A DNA stretch of 64,000 bases. It comes from Dethiobacter sp. Its GTDB lineage: Bacteria; Bacillota; Dethiobacteria; Dethiobacterales; Dethiobacteraceae. The translations under genes were made by a program, and so were the position numbers. Under the pieces are notes generated by a model. It made no database searches, had not been told where the DNA came from, and saw only the letters and a list, made by a program, of their open reading frames with translations. The stretch is taken from contig JAGXTL010000019.1 of NCBI GenBank assembly GCA_018333635.1, positions 43,089 through 107,088 of the forward strand. The letters run 5' to 3'. Of this stretch, positions 10,365 to 19,481 are shown piece after piece (position 1 is the stretch's first letter; every line of letters begins with the position of its first letter).

Positions 10365-11018
10365 CTATTTTCCCTCTGTCCATTCTTTAAGAATATAATC
10401 AAGAATTTTTCCTTGGTCGGCTAGGCTCAGTTCACTGAAACTCAGCCCCAGGATCAATTGATCCGCCTCCCCCATTGAAACCCTTACCACCTTGGTTCCT
10501 GCCTCTAAAATATGGTCGACTTCTTCGAGCGGAATCCAAATTTTTAACTCATCGCCTTTACTAATCGGCAAAGTAGTTAAAACACTCGCACCACTCCGGG
10601 AAAGATCCAGCAAACTAGACTGCTGCCAGCTCTCCTCTCCCGATTGTTTACACAGAGCCACATAAATTAACTTTGCTGTTCTCAGGCGATAATCACTGCG
10701 CTTTTCTGTCCTAAGGAGCGGAGTCTCCTGAACAAGCTGCAAAAGCCGTCCAGGCTCACTGTAATTGATAATTTTAGCGCCAAAAGAGTAGGAGGCATCA
10801 TCGGGCACAACAAAAACCACAGTCAGCTGTCCCTGTGGAAGCAGCTTTGACACGTCATTCTCACCGGCCAACAGCTCCAGCAAAATTGTCTCCTTTTGTA
10901 CTTCTGCAACCTTTGCCCTGTACTCCGGCCCTGCCTCATCGCAAAGCAACCGAACCTGTTTGCCGACATAAAGTAATTTATGTCTGAGCGCCCCTCCGAT
11001 TGTAATTGCCAAGATCAT
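10365..11018 (-). CDS. PilZ-domain c-di-GMP binding protein, YcgR-like
   Basis: A 217-residue protein with an N-terminal YcgR-like beta domain (residues 10-95) and a C-terminal PilZ domain. The c-di-GMP motifs are visible: an arginine-rich RTEKRSDYR segment near residue 105 (RxxxR) and DLSRSG near residue 138 (D/NxSxxG). The likely role is to couple c-di-GMP to motility or envelope functions. The ATG overlaps the TGA of the upstream methyltransferase (ATGA). Together with two HD-GYP genes in this window it shows active c-di-GMP signalling; the effector partner is not apparent. Confidence 0.85.
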   Translation of the reverse strand: MILAITIGGALRHKLLYVGKQVRLLCDEAGPEYRAKVAEVQKETILLELLAGENDVSKLLPQGQLTVVFVVPDDASYSFGAKIINYSEPGRLLQLVQETPLLRTEKRSDYRLRTAKLIYVALCKQSGEESWQQSSLLDLSRSGASVLTTLPISKGDELKIWIPLEEVDHILEAGTKVVRVSMGEADQLILGLSFSELSLADQGKILDYILKEWTEGK

Positions 11019-11911
11019 CCCCCCAATCGAGTCAATGCTCCTTTTTCGATATTCCAGAGCAACATTGCTGATGTTGCCCCTTTCACTTCAGTAAACATAC
11101 CATTTTTATCTGTGCGCTCCTCTACATAACGGCGGATGGTCTCTTCCGCTACTGCATCCAGATCCATCCGCAAAGCGAGCACATTTTTTATCTCCTCCAC
11201 CGCGTCCTCCACCGCTTGAGTATGTTCCCGCTCCCACCGCGCAAAATGCTGCACAGGCCTATAACCCAAAGCATACAACAAATTGAGAGGAAAAAGAATG
11301 TCTAATGAAAGACTATAATATGGTTTAGCCTGAAAGCGGTTCCAGATATTTTCCACTGAAGGATGATTCCGCGGACCGGCAAAGCGGCTCAAATATACAT
11401 GGCGCTTTGCTGCCGCCATCGACTTCTGCAATGTATCCACATCAGTTACGCCCGGTGTCATAGACGCGAATACCAAATCAAAATAATTATTCCAACCATA
11501 TTCGGCTAATGATAGAGTCACCCAATCTGCTTGTACTGTTGTGATAAGCGCTCTGCAATCCGGCTTTGCCTGCAGTTTTTCCTCCACCATGGCCAACATT
11601 TTCTCTGCCGGATCCAAGGCCACAACCTGATGTCCCCGCTCCGCAAGAGCCAAAGCAAAATTACCCGGCCCGCATCCCAAATCAAGAATGCGCAGTTGAC
11701 GGTTTAAGATTCCATAGGCATCCAGAAAAGCCAGTGTTTCTTCCACCCGTATGTTGCCCGATTCGGTTTCCGCATTATTATTGTAGCTTTTTGCTCTGCG
11801 GTTCCAAACATCGACAGTTTTCTTAGCTCGCGTTCGTGCTTGGTCGAGTGCCAACGCTTCTTCCCAGGCATTCTGCCAAAAACCGGCGTCAAACAGTAAG
11901 CTTACTTCCAC
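11015..11911 (-). CDS. Class I SAM-dependent methyltransferase
   Basis: 298 residues with motif I LDLGCGPGNFALALAERG (near residue 76), the acidic post-I residue in VVALDPAEKM, and an FDLVFASM post-II region. The N-terminal 55 residues are helical and precede the Rossmann fold. The C-terminal half (residues 160-298) is a family-specific extension. Start is GTG with GAGGTGG ten bases upstream. Substrate unknown. Coupling to a PilZ protein is unusual enough to suggest a regulated modification, but this is inference only. Confidence 0.8.
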   Translation of the reverse strand: MEVSLLFDAGFWQNAWEEALALDQARTRAKKTVDVWNRRAKSYNNNAETESGNIRVEETLAFLDAYGILNRQLRILDLGCGPGNFALALAERGHQVVALDPAEKMLAMVEEKLQAKPDCRALITTVQADWVTLSLAEYGWNNYFDLVFASMTPGVTDVDTLQKSMAAAKRHVYLSRFAGPRNHPSVENIWNRFQAKPYYSLSLDILFPLNLLYALGYRPVQHFARWEREHTQAVEDAVEEIKNVLALRMDLDAVAEETIRRYVEERTDKNGMFTEVKGATSAMLLWNIEKGALTRLGG

Positions 11912-12010
11912 CTTTATCCACCTCTTAAAAATACTTCTGCACAGCTTCGCATTTTTCCTCCAGTTTTTCCTGGATTAAAAGCAAACTTTTCTTTACTCAT
12001 GAACCCACCT

Positions 12011-12280
12011 ACCACCCCGGTGCTACGCACCACCCCTCCAAGGGAGGGGAATTTTGGTCGCAGTGACAACCGCAGCCTCTCGTTACGCCCCTGAGGGATC
12101 TGTAGACTAGAGCCTTGCCCAGAATGCGGAAGCGAGCGTTTCTCGTAAATACCACCCCGGTGCTACGCACCACCCCTCCAAGGGAGGGGAATTTTGGTCG
12201 CAGTGACAACCGTAGCCTCTCATTACACCCCTGAGGGATCTGTAGACTAGAGCCTTGCCCAGAATGCGGAAGCGAGCGTT
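12011..12280. repeat. Two 130-bp direct repeat copies, period 140
   Basis: Copy 1 (12011-12140) and copy 2 (12151-12280) differ at only a few positions. Each begins with two hairpins, GGTGC-TAC-GCACC and CCCCTCC-AAG-GGAGGGG, followed by GAATTTTGGTCGCAGTGA and a tail ending in GGAAGCGAGCGTT. A third partial copy lies at 12455. The interval 11912-12590 has no convincing gene; reading frames through it only read the repeats. Confidence 0.85.
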
Positions 12281-12394
12281 AAGTGTCAGCAGCGTTAAAC
12301 GAACCGGCATTCGCTGCGTTAAAACATGCCAACGGTTCACATGCAATCTGCCCGGAGGTTTTGGCATGTTAGCAAGAATGACGGTTCGTAGCTG

Positions 12395-12565
12395 CGAAAA
12401 CGTGCGAGCAAAGCAACTGGGCAAGGCTGCATCTTACAAAAAGAAAGCATACCTACCACCCCGGTGCTACGCACCACCCCTCCAAGGGAGGGGAATTTTG
12501 GTCGCAGTGATAACCGCAGCCTTATCTGTTGTGAAGATGTGTGAACAAAGCAACTGGGCAATGCT
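12395..12565. repeat. Partial third repeat copy and flanking imperfect duplication
   Basis: The two-hairpin head recurs at 12455-12521. Around it the segment GCAAAGCAACTGGGCAAGGCTGCAT (start about 12406) is repeated imperfectly about 138 bases later (about 12543). The spacing matches the 140-bp period of the upstream copies, so the whole 12.0-12.57 kb block is a degenerate tandem array. Confidence 0.7.
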
Positions 12566-12589
12566 GCATTATCATAAAAGAAAACCGCA

Positions 12590-12627
12590 AAAAAAGAGAT
12601 GCCTCAATATAACTTTGAGACACCATC
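12590..12627 (-). terminator. Intrinsic terminator downstream of the LysM-SleB gene
   Basis: On the minus strand GATGGTGTCTCAA pairs with TTGAGGCATC, followed by TCTTTTTTT. It lies about 70 bases after the stop codon at 12698. Confidence 0.65.
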
Positions 12628-12697
12628 TAGCTTGTTATCCTAACTCTTTTCATTTATGAGAAGCGACCTGAGTCAGGCAGCTCTTTTTCTGTTTTTA

Positions 12698-13528
12698 TTA
12701 AAGGAAGAATACGTGATTACCAATGACGACCGAAACCTGCTGCTGACGAACCCATTGGTTTGAGGTTTTGGCCGGATTAAAGAAGCCGGTGGCGCCAAGG
12801 GAAGGGTCTCTGCCGTTAATAGCCTCCTGAACTGCTCTGCGGGCACTATCGTTTGCCGGCAGGTTAATGCGTCCGTCAAGCACCGGGCTATACTGATAGA
12901 AACCGCTTACTACCTGAAAAATTACTGCCGATAAAGTATTTGGAAAGAGTGGACTATCCACACGGTTTAAGACGCTGGCGGCGACTGCTACCTGTCCCTC
13001 AAAAGATTCTCCGGCTGCTTCTGCATGAACCAAGCGGGCAAAGAGATCGAGTTCCGCTGCAGAAAAATTCCTGCCTGCTCGGGAAGCTAACGGCTCCGCT
13101 GTCAGTGTCGCATCGCCTGCTCCTGCAGGAATCACCAACCGCTGCCCCACAATTATAATACTCGCATTAGCTATGCTGTTTTCAGCGGCAATTGCTGCCA
13201 CAGTAGTATTATAATTTAACGCAATCCTCCAGAGAGTTTCACCGGCCCGCACAGTATGTACGGGTTGCCGAGCATCCGCTTGAATTGTAACCGGCGTTGC
13301 CGACTCGGAAGCAGACTGCCCCGGAATAACAAGATGCTGTCCCACTAAAATACGGCTCTTATTGGAAATCTGATTAGCCAGCGCTAAACTGGCCAAAGTA
13401 ATCCCGTACCTCCGGGAGATTTGCCATAAGGTCTCCCCCCTCTGCACAACATGCGTTGCAGCAAAAGCTTGTCCTGCCAACAGGAATACTAAAACAACAG
13501 TCAGTATAAAGATTACGTTCTTCTTCAA
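12698..13528 (-). CDS. LysM-SleB type cell wall hydrolase
   Basis: Secreted protein with a signal peptide (KKNVIFILTVVLVFLLAGQAFA), two LysM repeats (about residues 25-68 and 90-133; each has the GETLW.I pattern), and a C-terminal Hydrolase_2/SleB domain (about residues 155-276). The domain begins LFARLVHAEAAGESFEGQVAVAASVLNRV, with the catalytic Glu in HAEA. It should cleave cortex or vegetative peptidoglycan. I chose the TTG at 13528 because AAAGGGGTG lies six bases before it and the signal peptide then starts MKKN; the frame stays open to an ATG at 13555 that has no ribosome site. Confidence 0.86.
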   Translation of the reverse strand: MKKNVIFILTVVLVFLLAGQAFAATHVVQRGETLWQISRRYGITLASLALANQISNKSRILVGQHLVIPGQSASESATPVTIQADARQPVHTVRAGETLWRIALNYNTTVAAIAAENSIANASIIIVGQRLVIPAGAGDATLTAEPLASRAGRNFSAAELDLFARLVHAEAAGESFEGQVAVAASVLNRVDSPLFPNTLSAVIFQVVSGFYQYSPVLDGRINLPANDSARRAVQEAINGRDPSLGATGFFNPAKTSNQWVRQQQVSVVIGNHVFFL

Positions 13529-13714
13529 ACAATACACCCCTTTTTCTTTCCTCATATTGTGATGTTATGTTAACTACCTCTAATTATAGCCAGAGAAAGT
13601 TTTATCTGCAAACCGGCAGGCACCCCCCCTCACTACAACTGTTAAAAAAGTTTAACATTATGTTAAATTCACTTCATATTTCATACTATTTAGAGGAGAT
13701 GGGAAATTGTGCTG

Positions 13715-13752
13715 AAAAAACGGCGGGAATTGGCTTCTGCCAATTCCCGCCG
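13715..13752 (-). terminator. Strong intrinsic terminator of the kinase/HD-GYP operon
   Basis: A 14-bp perfect stem CGGCGGGAATTGGC/GCCAATTCCCGCCG with a four-base loop and six T on the minus strand, 12 bases after the stop codon of the response regulator. Confidence 0.9.
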
Positions 13753-13764
13753 CAAAGATTTTTC

Positions 13765-15264
13765 TTATTCAGAAGTTTCATCATATATTTCTTTGAATCT
13801 ATTGCTCTCACTTTTAAATGCTCTTAATATCCGCGGGTCGAAGTGCTGGGGCATGGTTCTGCCGTCCCCAACCGTAATAATCCGGCAGGCATCGTCATGG
13901 TCTAATGCCGACTTATACGGACGAGGACTACGCAAAGCATCATACTGATCAAGAACGTTAACAATCCGTCCCTCCAGAGGAATTTGTTCGCCCTTCAATC
14001 CGAAGGGATAACCGCTGCCATCCCAGCGCTCATGGTGGGTTAAAGCAATTTTTCTGCTCATGGAGAGCCGTGAGGATTCGCCAATAATTTTTGCCCCAAA
14101 AATAGGGTGTTTTTTGACAAGACTAAATTCCTCAGCAGTTAAGACACCTGGCTTTTGCAAAATATCCGGGTGAATGTGCACCTTTCCCACATCATGCATC
14201 TGCGCGGAATACTCTATAATTCTGCAAAATTTTTCCGGCAATTGTAATGCCTCGGCCATAACTCTGCTGTATTTATTTAAGCGGGACAAATGGGCGCCGG
14301 TATCAGTGTCATATGCTTCCGCCGTTCTGGCAAGGATGCCTGTCAGATAAAGAAACGCCCCTTCCACTTCAGCCATCTGCCGAGCCACCGAATTTATCAG
14401 GTTGGCTTCCACAACCATGTGACGCAAAACATTTAGCTCCATCTCAGACACTGAGCCGCTGTAATCCCAGGAGGATACAATAAACTTTCCACTCTTAACA
14501 ATAATTAAATCTTTCAGCGCAATTCCAGCTTGCCGCAGGGATTTGTACCCTCCCCATTTGAGAGTGTCCAGTTCTGCCGCAGTCCAGTAACTGACCCCTT
14601 GACCAGCTAACCGGCTCAAAAAATTACGCACATCCTTATCTTGAATTTTTTGCTGACGCTGCCCGTTTCTGATGATTAAAACATGCTGATCCAGCATATC
14701 AAAATATAAAATTCCCCTTGGAATTACGGAAGCATTGCAAACAGGAGTTAAAATTTTTGCCGAAAGAATTTCCATCATTTCTCCGCTTCCCACAGTCGCG
14801 GAATCCAAATTCTTTATTGCCTGCTCAGCTGAATAGGTTAACTGTACCAATTGTTCTGTGGCAGAACGAAAACGATCTGACACAGCTTTGGCTTTCAGCA
14901 AGGCCTGCACTTGAGCCAGCACCTCTTTGCCGGAGAAAGGCTTATTGATAAAATCGGCGGCACCGGCTTCAATCCCTTTGATCCTTTCCTCTTTATCTTG
15001 TAACGCGGAAATAAAAATCACCGGAATATTCTCTGTCTTTGCAGAAGATTTTATAGCCTGGCACAACTGGTAGCCGTCCATCGCCGGCATCATCACATCA
15101 AGCAGAGCAAGATCAATTTCGGTTTGCGCCAGTATTTCCAAAGCTCCCTGGCCGCTCTGCGTCGTAATCACTTTGTAGCCGCGGGGCTCTAGGTGGGCCT
15201 GCAATAATAATAGATTTCTCTCCTCATCATCTACAACTAAAATAGATTTTCCTTTTACCTGCAT
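13765..15264 (-). CDS. Response regulator with HD-GYP c-di-GMP phosphodiesterase domain
   Basis: 499 residues. The receiver domain (1-125) has acidic residues D12/D13, the phosphoacceptor Asp in [11 protein letters not shown] (near residue 56) and the switch lysine in NKPFSG. A middle region of about 170 residues has no family I recognise. The C-terminal HD-GYP domain (about 300-470) contains [33 protein letters not shown] and the DQYDAL segment, so all metal ligands are present. It should degrade c-di-GMP under control of the histidine kinase encoded just upstream (30 bases), forming a two-component pair. Confidence 0.92.
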   Translation of the reverse strand: MQVKGKSILVVDDEERNLLLLQAHLEPRGYKVITTQSGQGALEILAQTEIDLALLDVMMPAMDGYQLCQAIKSSAKTENIPVIFISALQDKEERIKGIEAGAADFINKPFSGKEVLAQVQALLKAKAVSDRFRSATEQLVQLTYSAEQAIKNLDSATVGSGEMMEILSAKILTPVCNASVIPRGILYFDMLDQHVLIIRNGQRQQKIQDKDVRNFLSRLAGQGVSYWTAAELDTLKWGGYKSLRQAGIALKDLIIVKSGKFIVSSWDYSGSVSEMELNVLRHMVVEANLINSVARQMAEVEGAFLYLTGILARTAEAYDTDTGAHLSRLNKYSRVMAEALQLPEKFCRIIEYSAQMHDVGKVHIHPDILQKPGVLTAEEFSLVKKHPIFGAKIIGESSRLSMSRKIALTHHERWDGSGYPFGLKGEQIPLEGRIVNVLDQYDALRSPRPYKSALDHDDACRIITVGDGRTMPQHFDPRILRAFKSESNRFKEIYDETSE

Positions 15265-15294
15265 AGTTCCACCCCCAAACAGGTTAATCGCCAG

Positions 15295-17988
15295 TTAATT
15301 AGCCTCTTGATTTTCTAACTCCCAGATGCTGACCTGCCCAACAGGAATAGTAAAATAGAAGGTAGTTCCTTCACCTTCTTTGCTCTCCAACCAAATGTTT
15401 CCTCTGTGCAGCTCTACCAAATACTTAGAGAGCGCCAAACCAAGACCGGCTCCCTGTTGTTGCCTCCCTTGCGCCGATGCCAACTGTGTAAATTCTTTAA
15501 ACAAACTTTCCCTGTCGGCGAGAGGAATGCCGATGCCTGTATCGGCAATTGAAACTTGTAAGTATTCGCCTTGCAGCGGTATTTTGCCGCCGGAATCGTT
15601 CCTTTTCTCCAAAGCAAGCGTAACCTGACCTCCGGATGGTGTAAATTTAAGCGCATTTGTCAGCAGATTAATCAATATTTGTTTAAACTTGAGGGGATCG
15701 GCCAGAATACAGCGCGGCAATGACTCAGCAAAGCTCATTTTAATGGCAATTCGCTTTTTTTCCGCAGCTTCACCTACAATGCTCAGCGTTTGCCTGACGG
15801 CAGCGTCCGGCTCGAGCAATTCCAGTTCAAGCTCCATTTTGCCAGCCTCAATTTTGGCCAAATCCAAGATACTGTTGCTTAAAGCCAACAAGTGATGACC
15901 GCTGGCAGCAACATTTTCAACGTACTCCTTTTGTTTTGCTGTTAACGGGTCGGTCAGGGAATCAAGCAGCACTTCAGAAAAGCCGATAATAGAACTGAGA
16001 GGTGTGCGCAGTTCGTGACTAATCCTGGCAAGAAAACGGCCTTTAGCCTGATTGGCTTCCTCAAGATGTGAAAGAAGAAAGTGGAGCTCGCTTTGTTGGG
16101 CATGAAGTTCTTCTTTCTGCAGTTGCAACTCCTCGGATTGCTGCTGCAATTCTTCATTTTGTTGCATTAATTGCTGTTCTGCTTCTTTTAGCCTGCTAAC
16201 ATCTCTGGCAACACCAACTAAACCTACTACCTCACCTTGTTCATTGAAAACAGGAGTTTTTACGGTCATAGCCAGCAGCCGGCGTCCGTTTGCCCCGGTA
16301 ACAGTCTGATCGTTGACAACAATCATTTTTCTTTCTTTAATTACAGTTTGATCATCCTCCTTATCCCGGCTCGCCTCCCAGGCAGGGAAAAGAACGGCAT
16401 CTGTCAGTCCCAAAATATCATCCTGAGACTTATCCAGAAAATCAGTATAAGCTTTGTTTACCATTAGATACGTTCCGGCAGCGTCCTTATAAAAGATCAA
16501 GTCAAGGACGGTATCCATCATTATTTGTCTTAAACTGCGCTGTTCTTCCAGCAGCGCTCTTGTCTTTTGCGCGGCAAGTACATCTGCAACCTTATCTAAA
16601 GCATTCTCTAAGGAACGCAACATGTCCTCCGGCAGAGCCTGCTGATAAGCCAGTTCTATCACACCAAGCTCCATACCGTTTTTAAAGAGCGGGATAGCGA
16701 CTATTTCCCAAGGTGAAAATTCTCCGAAACCGGAAACCAACTTTTGCCTGGCGGTGCCTTCCGGCTGCTGCGAGCGAACAGTGGTCTTTTCAGCCAGCGC
16801 TACTCCGGGAATCCCTTCAGTAAGTTGAAAGACCGGTGGCTCACCTTTCACCGCCTTCTTCGCAAAGGGGCGCAGCGCGCCATCGGCGTAAAGATATAAA
16901 ATTCCCCCCCAGGCTCCGCTGATATCTGTCAATAAAGCTAATAGCTTTGTCGCAAACATTTCTTGGTTGCTAAACGGTTGGTTCAAAAACAGCAGAACTT
17001 CACGAAATCCTTCTTCAAGAGTCGTTTTCCGTTTTAAGCGCCCGTTTAAAGCACGCTCTTTCTCTATCATGACAGATTGACGATAAATAATCAGAATGAT
17101 AAATGCCAGGATTAACGCGCCGGCGATGAGTAAGATATAGAGCATCCTATCTACGGGAGCAAAAGCAGTCCTTGTCGGCTCCTGGGCAATCAACCCCAAT
17201 TGCCCTCCTCCGCTTCCCATCCAGGAAGACAACCTTTCTTCATTGTTTATGGGATCAAGGAAAATGCCGCTTCCTGATCCGGCTCTGTCCAGCAAAAATT
17301 GCTGGACAGCCGGATCCCTCCGATAACTAATAATGCCGTCAATATCTAAGTGCGGATGAAAAACAAGATTTCCATGCTTGTCCACCGCATAAATATAGCC
17401 GTTTCCTAACGGAAAATGTAAGGGTGCAAACAAATCTGCCAGCACTAATTGAATCACAACCACACCCAGAACGTTATTGCCTTCTTTAATCGGGACGGCA
17501 AGTGAAACAACATATCTTTTCGGTTCGGCAGCCCGCAAAAAAATCTCAGAGAGATAAGGCTGCCAATCCCTCGATACGCCCCTGTACCAGTCACGCTGAG
17601 AAAAATCGGCTCCTGCAAGCAATGGTTCTTCCGGATAGTCGGCTACCAGTATCGCCTCCGGCGTCGTGACGGAAACCCGATTAATTATTTGCCTATTTTT
17701 GACAAAAGGCCGTAGCCTCTCGCGCAGCAAGACCGCGTCGCCTGCTGCGACAGCAGAAAGCAGGGCCGGTTCTGAAAAGGTATTCTGAGTGTATGTAATC
17801 AGCTCATCAATAGTGCGGTCAAGCTCTCCCGACACTGAAGAAAGCAAAGTTAAATTAGCCGAAATAATCCTTTCGCGTATCGCTCCGGCAAACAAGTAAT
17901 AAATTCCCAAACAAAAGGAAGCAAAAATCAGCAAAAACGGCAAAAACAGAGCAAAAAAAGTCCTTAGCAAAGCAGACCTTCTCTCCAA
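15295..17988 (-). CDS. Membrane sensor histidine kinase (dCache-GAF-PAS-HisKA-HATPase)
   Basis: 897 residues. A first transmembrane helix (about 8-32) and a second (about 283-303) enclose a double-Cache-like extracellular sensor. A GAF-like domain (about 345-490) and a PAS domain (about 505-620, ending in a PAC GEVVGLVGVARDVS) follow. A glutamine/glutamate-rich coiled coil (620-655) precedes the HisKA box ISHELRTPLSSIIGFSE (phospho-His near residue 665), then N box LINLLTNALKF, G1 DTGIGI and G2 GAGLGLAL. Its partner is the HD-GYP regulator downstream. Start is TTG; a second TTG six codons in, after AGAAGG, is equally plausible. Confidence 0.9.
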   Translation of the reverse strand: MERRSALLRTFFALFLPFLLIFASFCLGIYYLFAGAIRERIISANLTLLSSVSGELDRTIDELITYTQNTFSEPALLSAVAAGDAVLLRERLRPFVKNRQIINRVSVTTPEAILVADYPEEPLLAGADFSQRDWYRGVSRDWQPYLSEIFLRAAEPKRYVVSLAVPIKEGNNVLGVVVIQLVLADLFAPLHFPLGNGYIYAVDKHGNLVFHPHLDIDGIISYRRDPAVQQFLLDRAGSGSGIFLDPINNEERLSSWMGSGGGQLGLIAQEPTRTAFAPVDRMLYILLIAGALILAFIILIIYRQSVMIEKERALNGRLKRKTTLEEGFREVLLFLNQPFSNQEMFATKLLALLTDISGAWGGILYLYADGALRPFAKKAVKGEPPVFQLTEGIPGVALAEKTTVRSQQPEGTARQKLVSGFGEFSPWEIVAIPLFKNGMELGVIELAYQQALPEDMLRSLENALDKVADVLAAQKTRALLEEQRSLRQIMMDTVLDLIFYKDAAGTYLMVNKAYTDFLDKSQDDILGLTDAVLFPAWEASRDKEDDQTVIKERKMIVVNDQTVTGANGRRLLAMTVKTPVFNEQGEVVGLVGVARDVSRLKEAEQQLMQQNEELQQQSEELQLQKEELHAQQSELHFLLSHLEEANQAKGRFLARISHELRTPLSSIIGFSEVLLDSLTDPLTAKQKEYVENVAASGHHLLALSNSILDLAKIEAGKMELELELLEPDAAVRQTLSIVGEAAEKKRIAIKMSFAESLPRCILADPLKFKQILINLLTNALKFTPSGGQVTLALEKRNDSGGKIPLQGEYLQVSIADTGIGIPLADRESLFKEFTQLASAQGRQQQGAGLGLALSKYLVELHRGNIWLESKEGEGTTFYFTIPVGQVSIWELENQEAN

Positions 17989-18132
17989 TTAAATCAACTC
18001 CAAAGATAAAGTAGCCAGCTTTAGCCAATTATGTTAAATTTAAACTACATACCGGTACTTGATTTCGACAAAAATGACGAAAGTCCTTTTTTTAGCCTCC
18101 TGCATCGCAATCAGAAAAAAAGAGGTGTTTCT

Positions 18133-19050
18133 TTGCGAAAATATCGTATTATGCTGTTACTTAGTTTTTGGCTTTTGCTGCTTGAATTTGGAGATTTCGC
18201 CGTGGTGCAGACAAAGTCAGCTGCAGAAATGAGTTCTGCGCAACAAAAAGAAATCCAGGCGATTATTCAAGGAGTAACCTTGCCGCCAAATACTACGCTG
18301 CTTGTTAGTATTCACGACTTTGAGACAGAGAAAAACTTTTCTTACAACGGTACACAGCGGCTGCATCCCGCCAGCGTAATTAAAACATTTTATATGCTGG
18401 CGTATCTTGAAGAAGTGAAAAAAGGCACAAGAAGCTTGTCGGATGTCCATATCCTGACAAATGATGATAAATATGGCAGCCCCGGCTCAAGAATAGGGGG
18501 CTCCGGCAGATTGCAGCAAGCAAAACCGGGGACGTCGTATACTTGGGGAGAACTGCTTGAGCTGATGATTAGTATCAGCGACAATGTGGCTACAAACCTG
18601 TTTATTGCCGACTTAGGAAAAGGGCATCTAAATCAGCAAGCTAAGCGTTACGGACTGCTGGATACCAACATTGTCCGGAAAATTTACCAGAGAATACCGG
18701 GAAACACACATAGCACAGCAAACGACATGAATCAAGTATTAATCGCACTCTATTCGCAGGAGTTTACTGCTGACGAGGGATACCTGCTCGCCATTGAGTT
18801 AATGAAAAAATCCACCAACAAGAGCCGTATCGGTAAATATCCGCCCGAGGACACCATCGTTGCCAACAAAGCCGGCACCCTAAGCTCTGTCGTGGGAGAT
18901 TCGGCTTTAGTATTTTTCCCCAACAGAAAGCCCATCGCTCTCACAATTTTCGTTGTGGGCAACGATGGCGCCGGCGTATCACGTTCTGCAGGCGATGAAA
19001 CAATCGCCAAACTGGCAAAAGAAATTATGCGCTACTTTTTGGACAAATAG
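18133..19050 (+). CDS. Class A beta-lactamase-like serine hydrolase
   Basis: Exported serine hydrolase. A hydrophobic helix (MLLLSFWLLLLEFG) near the start is followed by the SxxK motif in HPASVIKTFY (catalytic Ser and Lys) and the SDN motif in ISDNVATNLF. The third box reads KAG instead of KTG (VANKAGTLSS). The omega-loop region holds no obvious Glu-x-x-x-Asn pattern I could assign, so true beta-lactamase activity is uncertain; it may be a peptidoglycan-interacting esterase or peptidase. I chose the TTG at 18133 with AGAGGTG before it; the frame is open to an ATG at 18031 with no ribosome site. It is divergent from the kinase gene. Confidence 0.8.
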   Translation: MRKYRIMLLLSFWLLLLEFGDFAVVQTKSAAEMSSAQQKEIQAIIQGVTLPPNTTLLVSIHDFETEKNFSYNGTQRLHPASVIKTFYMLAYLEEVKKGTRSLSDVHILTNDDKYGSPGSRIGGSGRLQQAKPGTSYTWGELLELMISISDNVATNLFIADLGKGHLNQQAKRYGLLDTNIVRKIYQRIPGNTHSTANDMNQVLIALYSQEFTADEGYLLAIELMKKSTNKSRIGKYPPEDTIVANKAGTLSSVVGDSALVFFPNRKPIALTIFVVGNDGAGVSRSAGDETIAKLAKEIMRYFLDK

Positions 19051-19064
19051 TCAAAAATCCGTGC

Positions 19065-19481
19065 CTAGTCTTCGGTTCTGCAAAGCAGTTTACTCAAAAC
19101 TGTTCTTACTTTGCTTTCAATCAGAGCGCGTACCTGCCGAAACTCAGCCGGAGCAAGTTCTTTAGGGTCTGGAATGCTCCAGTCTTCCCGCCATTTGCCA
19201 CGCACCGTCGGACATGCATCGCCGCAACCCATTGTCGCCACAAAGTCGTATTCCACATCCGGAATTTCGGCAAGCGATTTAGAAAAATGTTTGCTCATGT
19301 CATATCCCAGCTCGAGCATCATTTCCACAGCCTGCGGATTAACCTTTCCCCCCGGGCGCGAGCCGGCACTGTAAGCTTCCACTTCTACTCCCCCGTGAAG
19401 ACGCGCAAACGCTTCAGCCATCTGGCTGCGGTTCGAGTTCTCTACACAAACAAACAAGAGACGTTTTACCGTGCTATTCAT
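19065..19481 (-). CDS. arsC: Arsenate reductase, thioredoxin-linked low-MW phosphatase type
   Basis: A 138-residue protein tyrosine phosphatase-fold reductase. The P-loop is VCVENSNRSQM (C-x5-R), and the further redox cysteines sit in the MGCGDACP segment near residue 82, typical of the thioredoxin-coupled ArsC family. It reduces arsenate to arsenite. Its ATG overlaps the end of the aquaglyceroporin gene by eight bases, so the pair is cotranscribed. It is tail-to-tail with the beta-lactamase-like gene, 14 bases apart. Confidence 0.92.
   Translation of the reverse strand: MNSTVKRLLFVCVENSNRSQMAEAFARLHGGVEVEAYSAGSRPGGKVNPQAVEMMLELGYDMSKHFSKSLAEIPDVEYDFVATMGCGDACPTVRGKWREDWSIPDPKELAPAEFRQVRALIESKVRTVLSKLLCRTED

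Noticed and set aside
12011..12565. CRISPR array
   Set aside because: Units are 130 bp, only two to three copies, with no short repeat/spacer alternation and no cas genes.
12009..12659. Overlapping frames in the 12-kb repeat block
   Set aside because: They read through the direct repeats on both strands, have no ribosome sites and show no family pattern.
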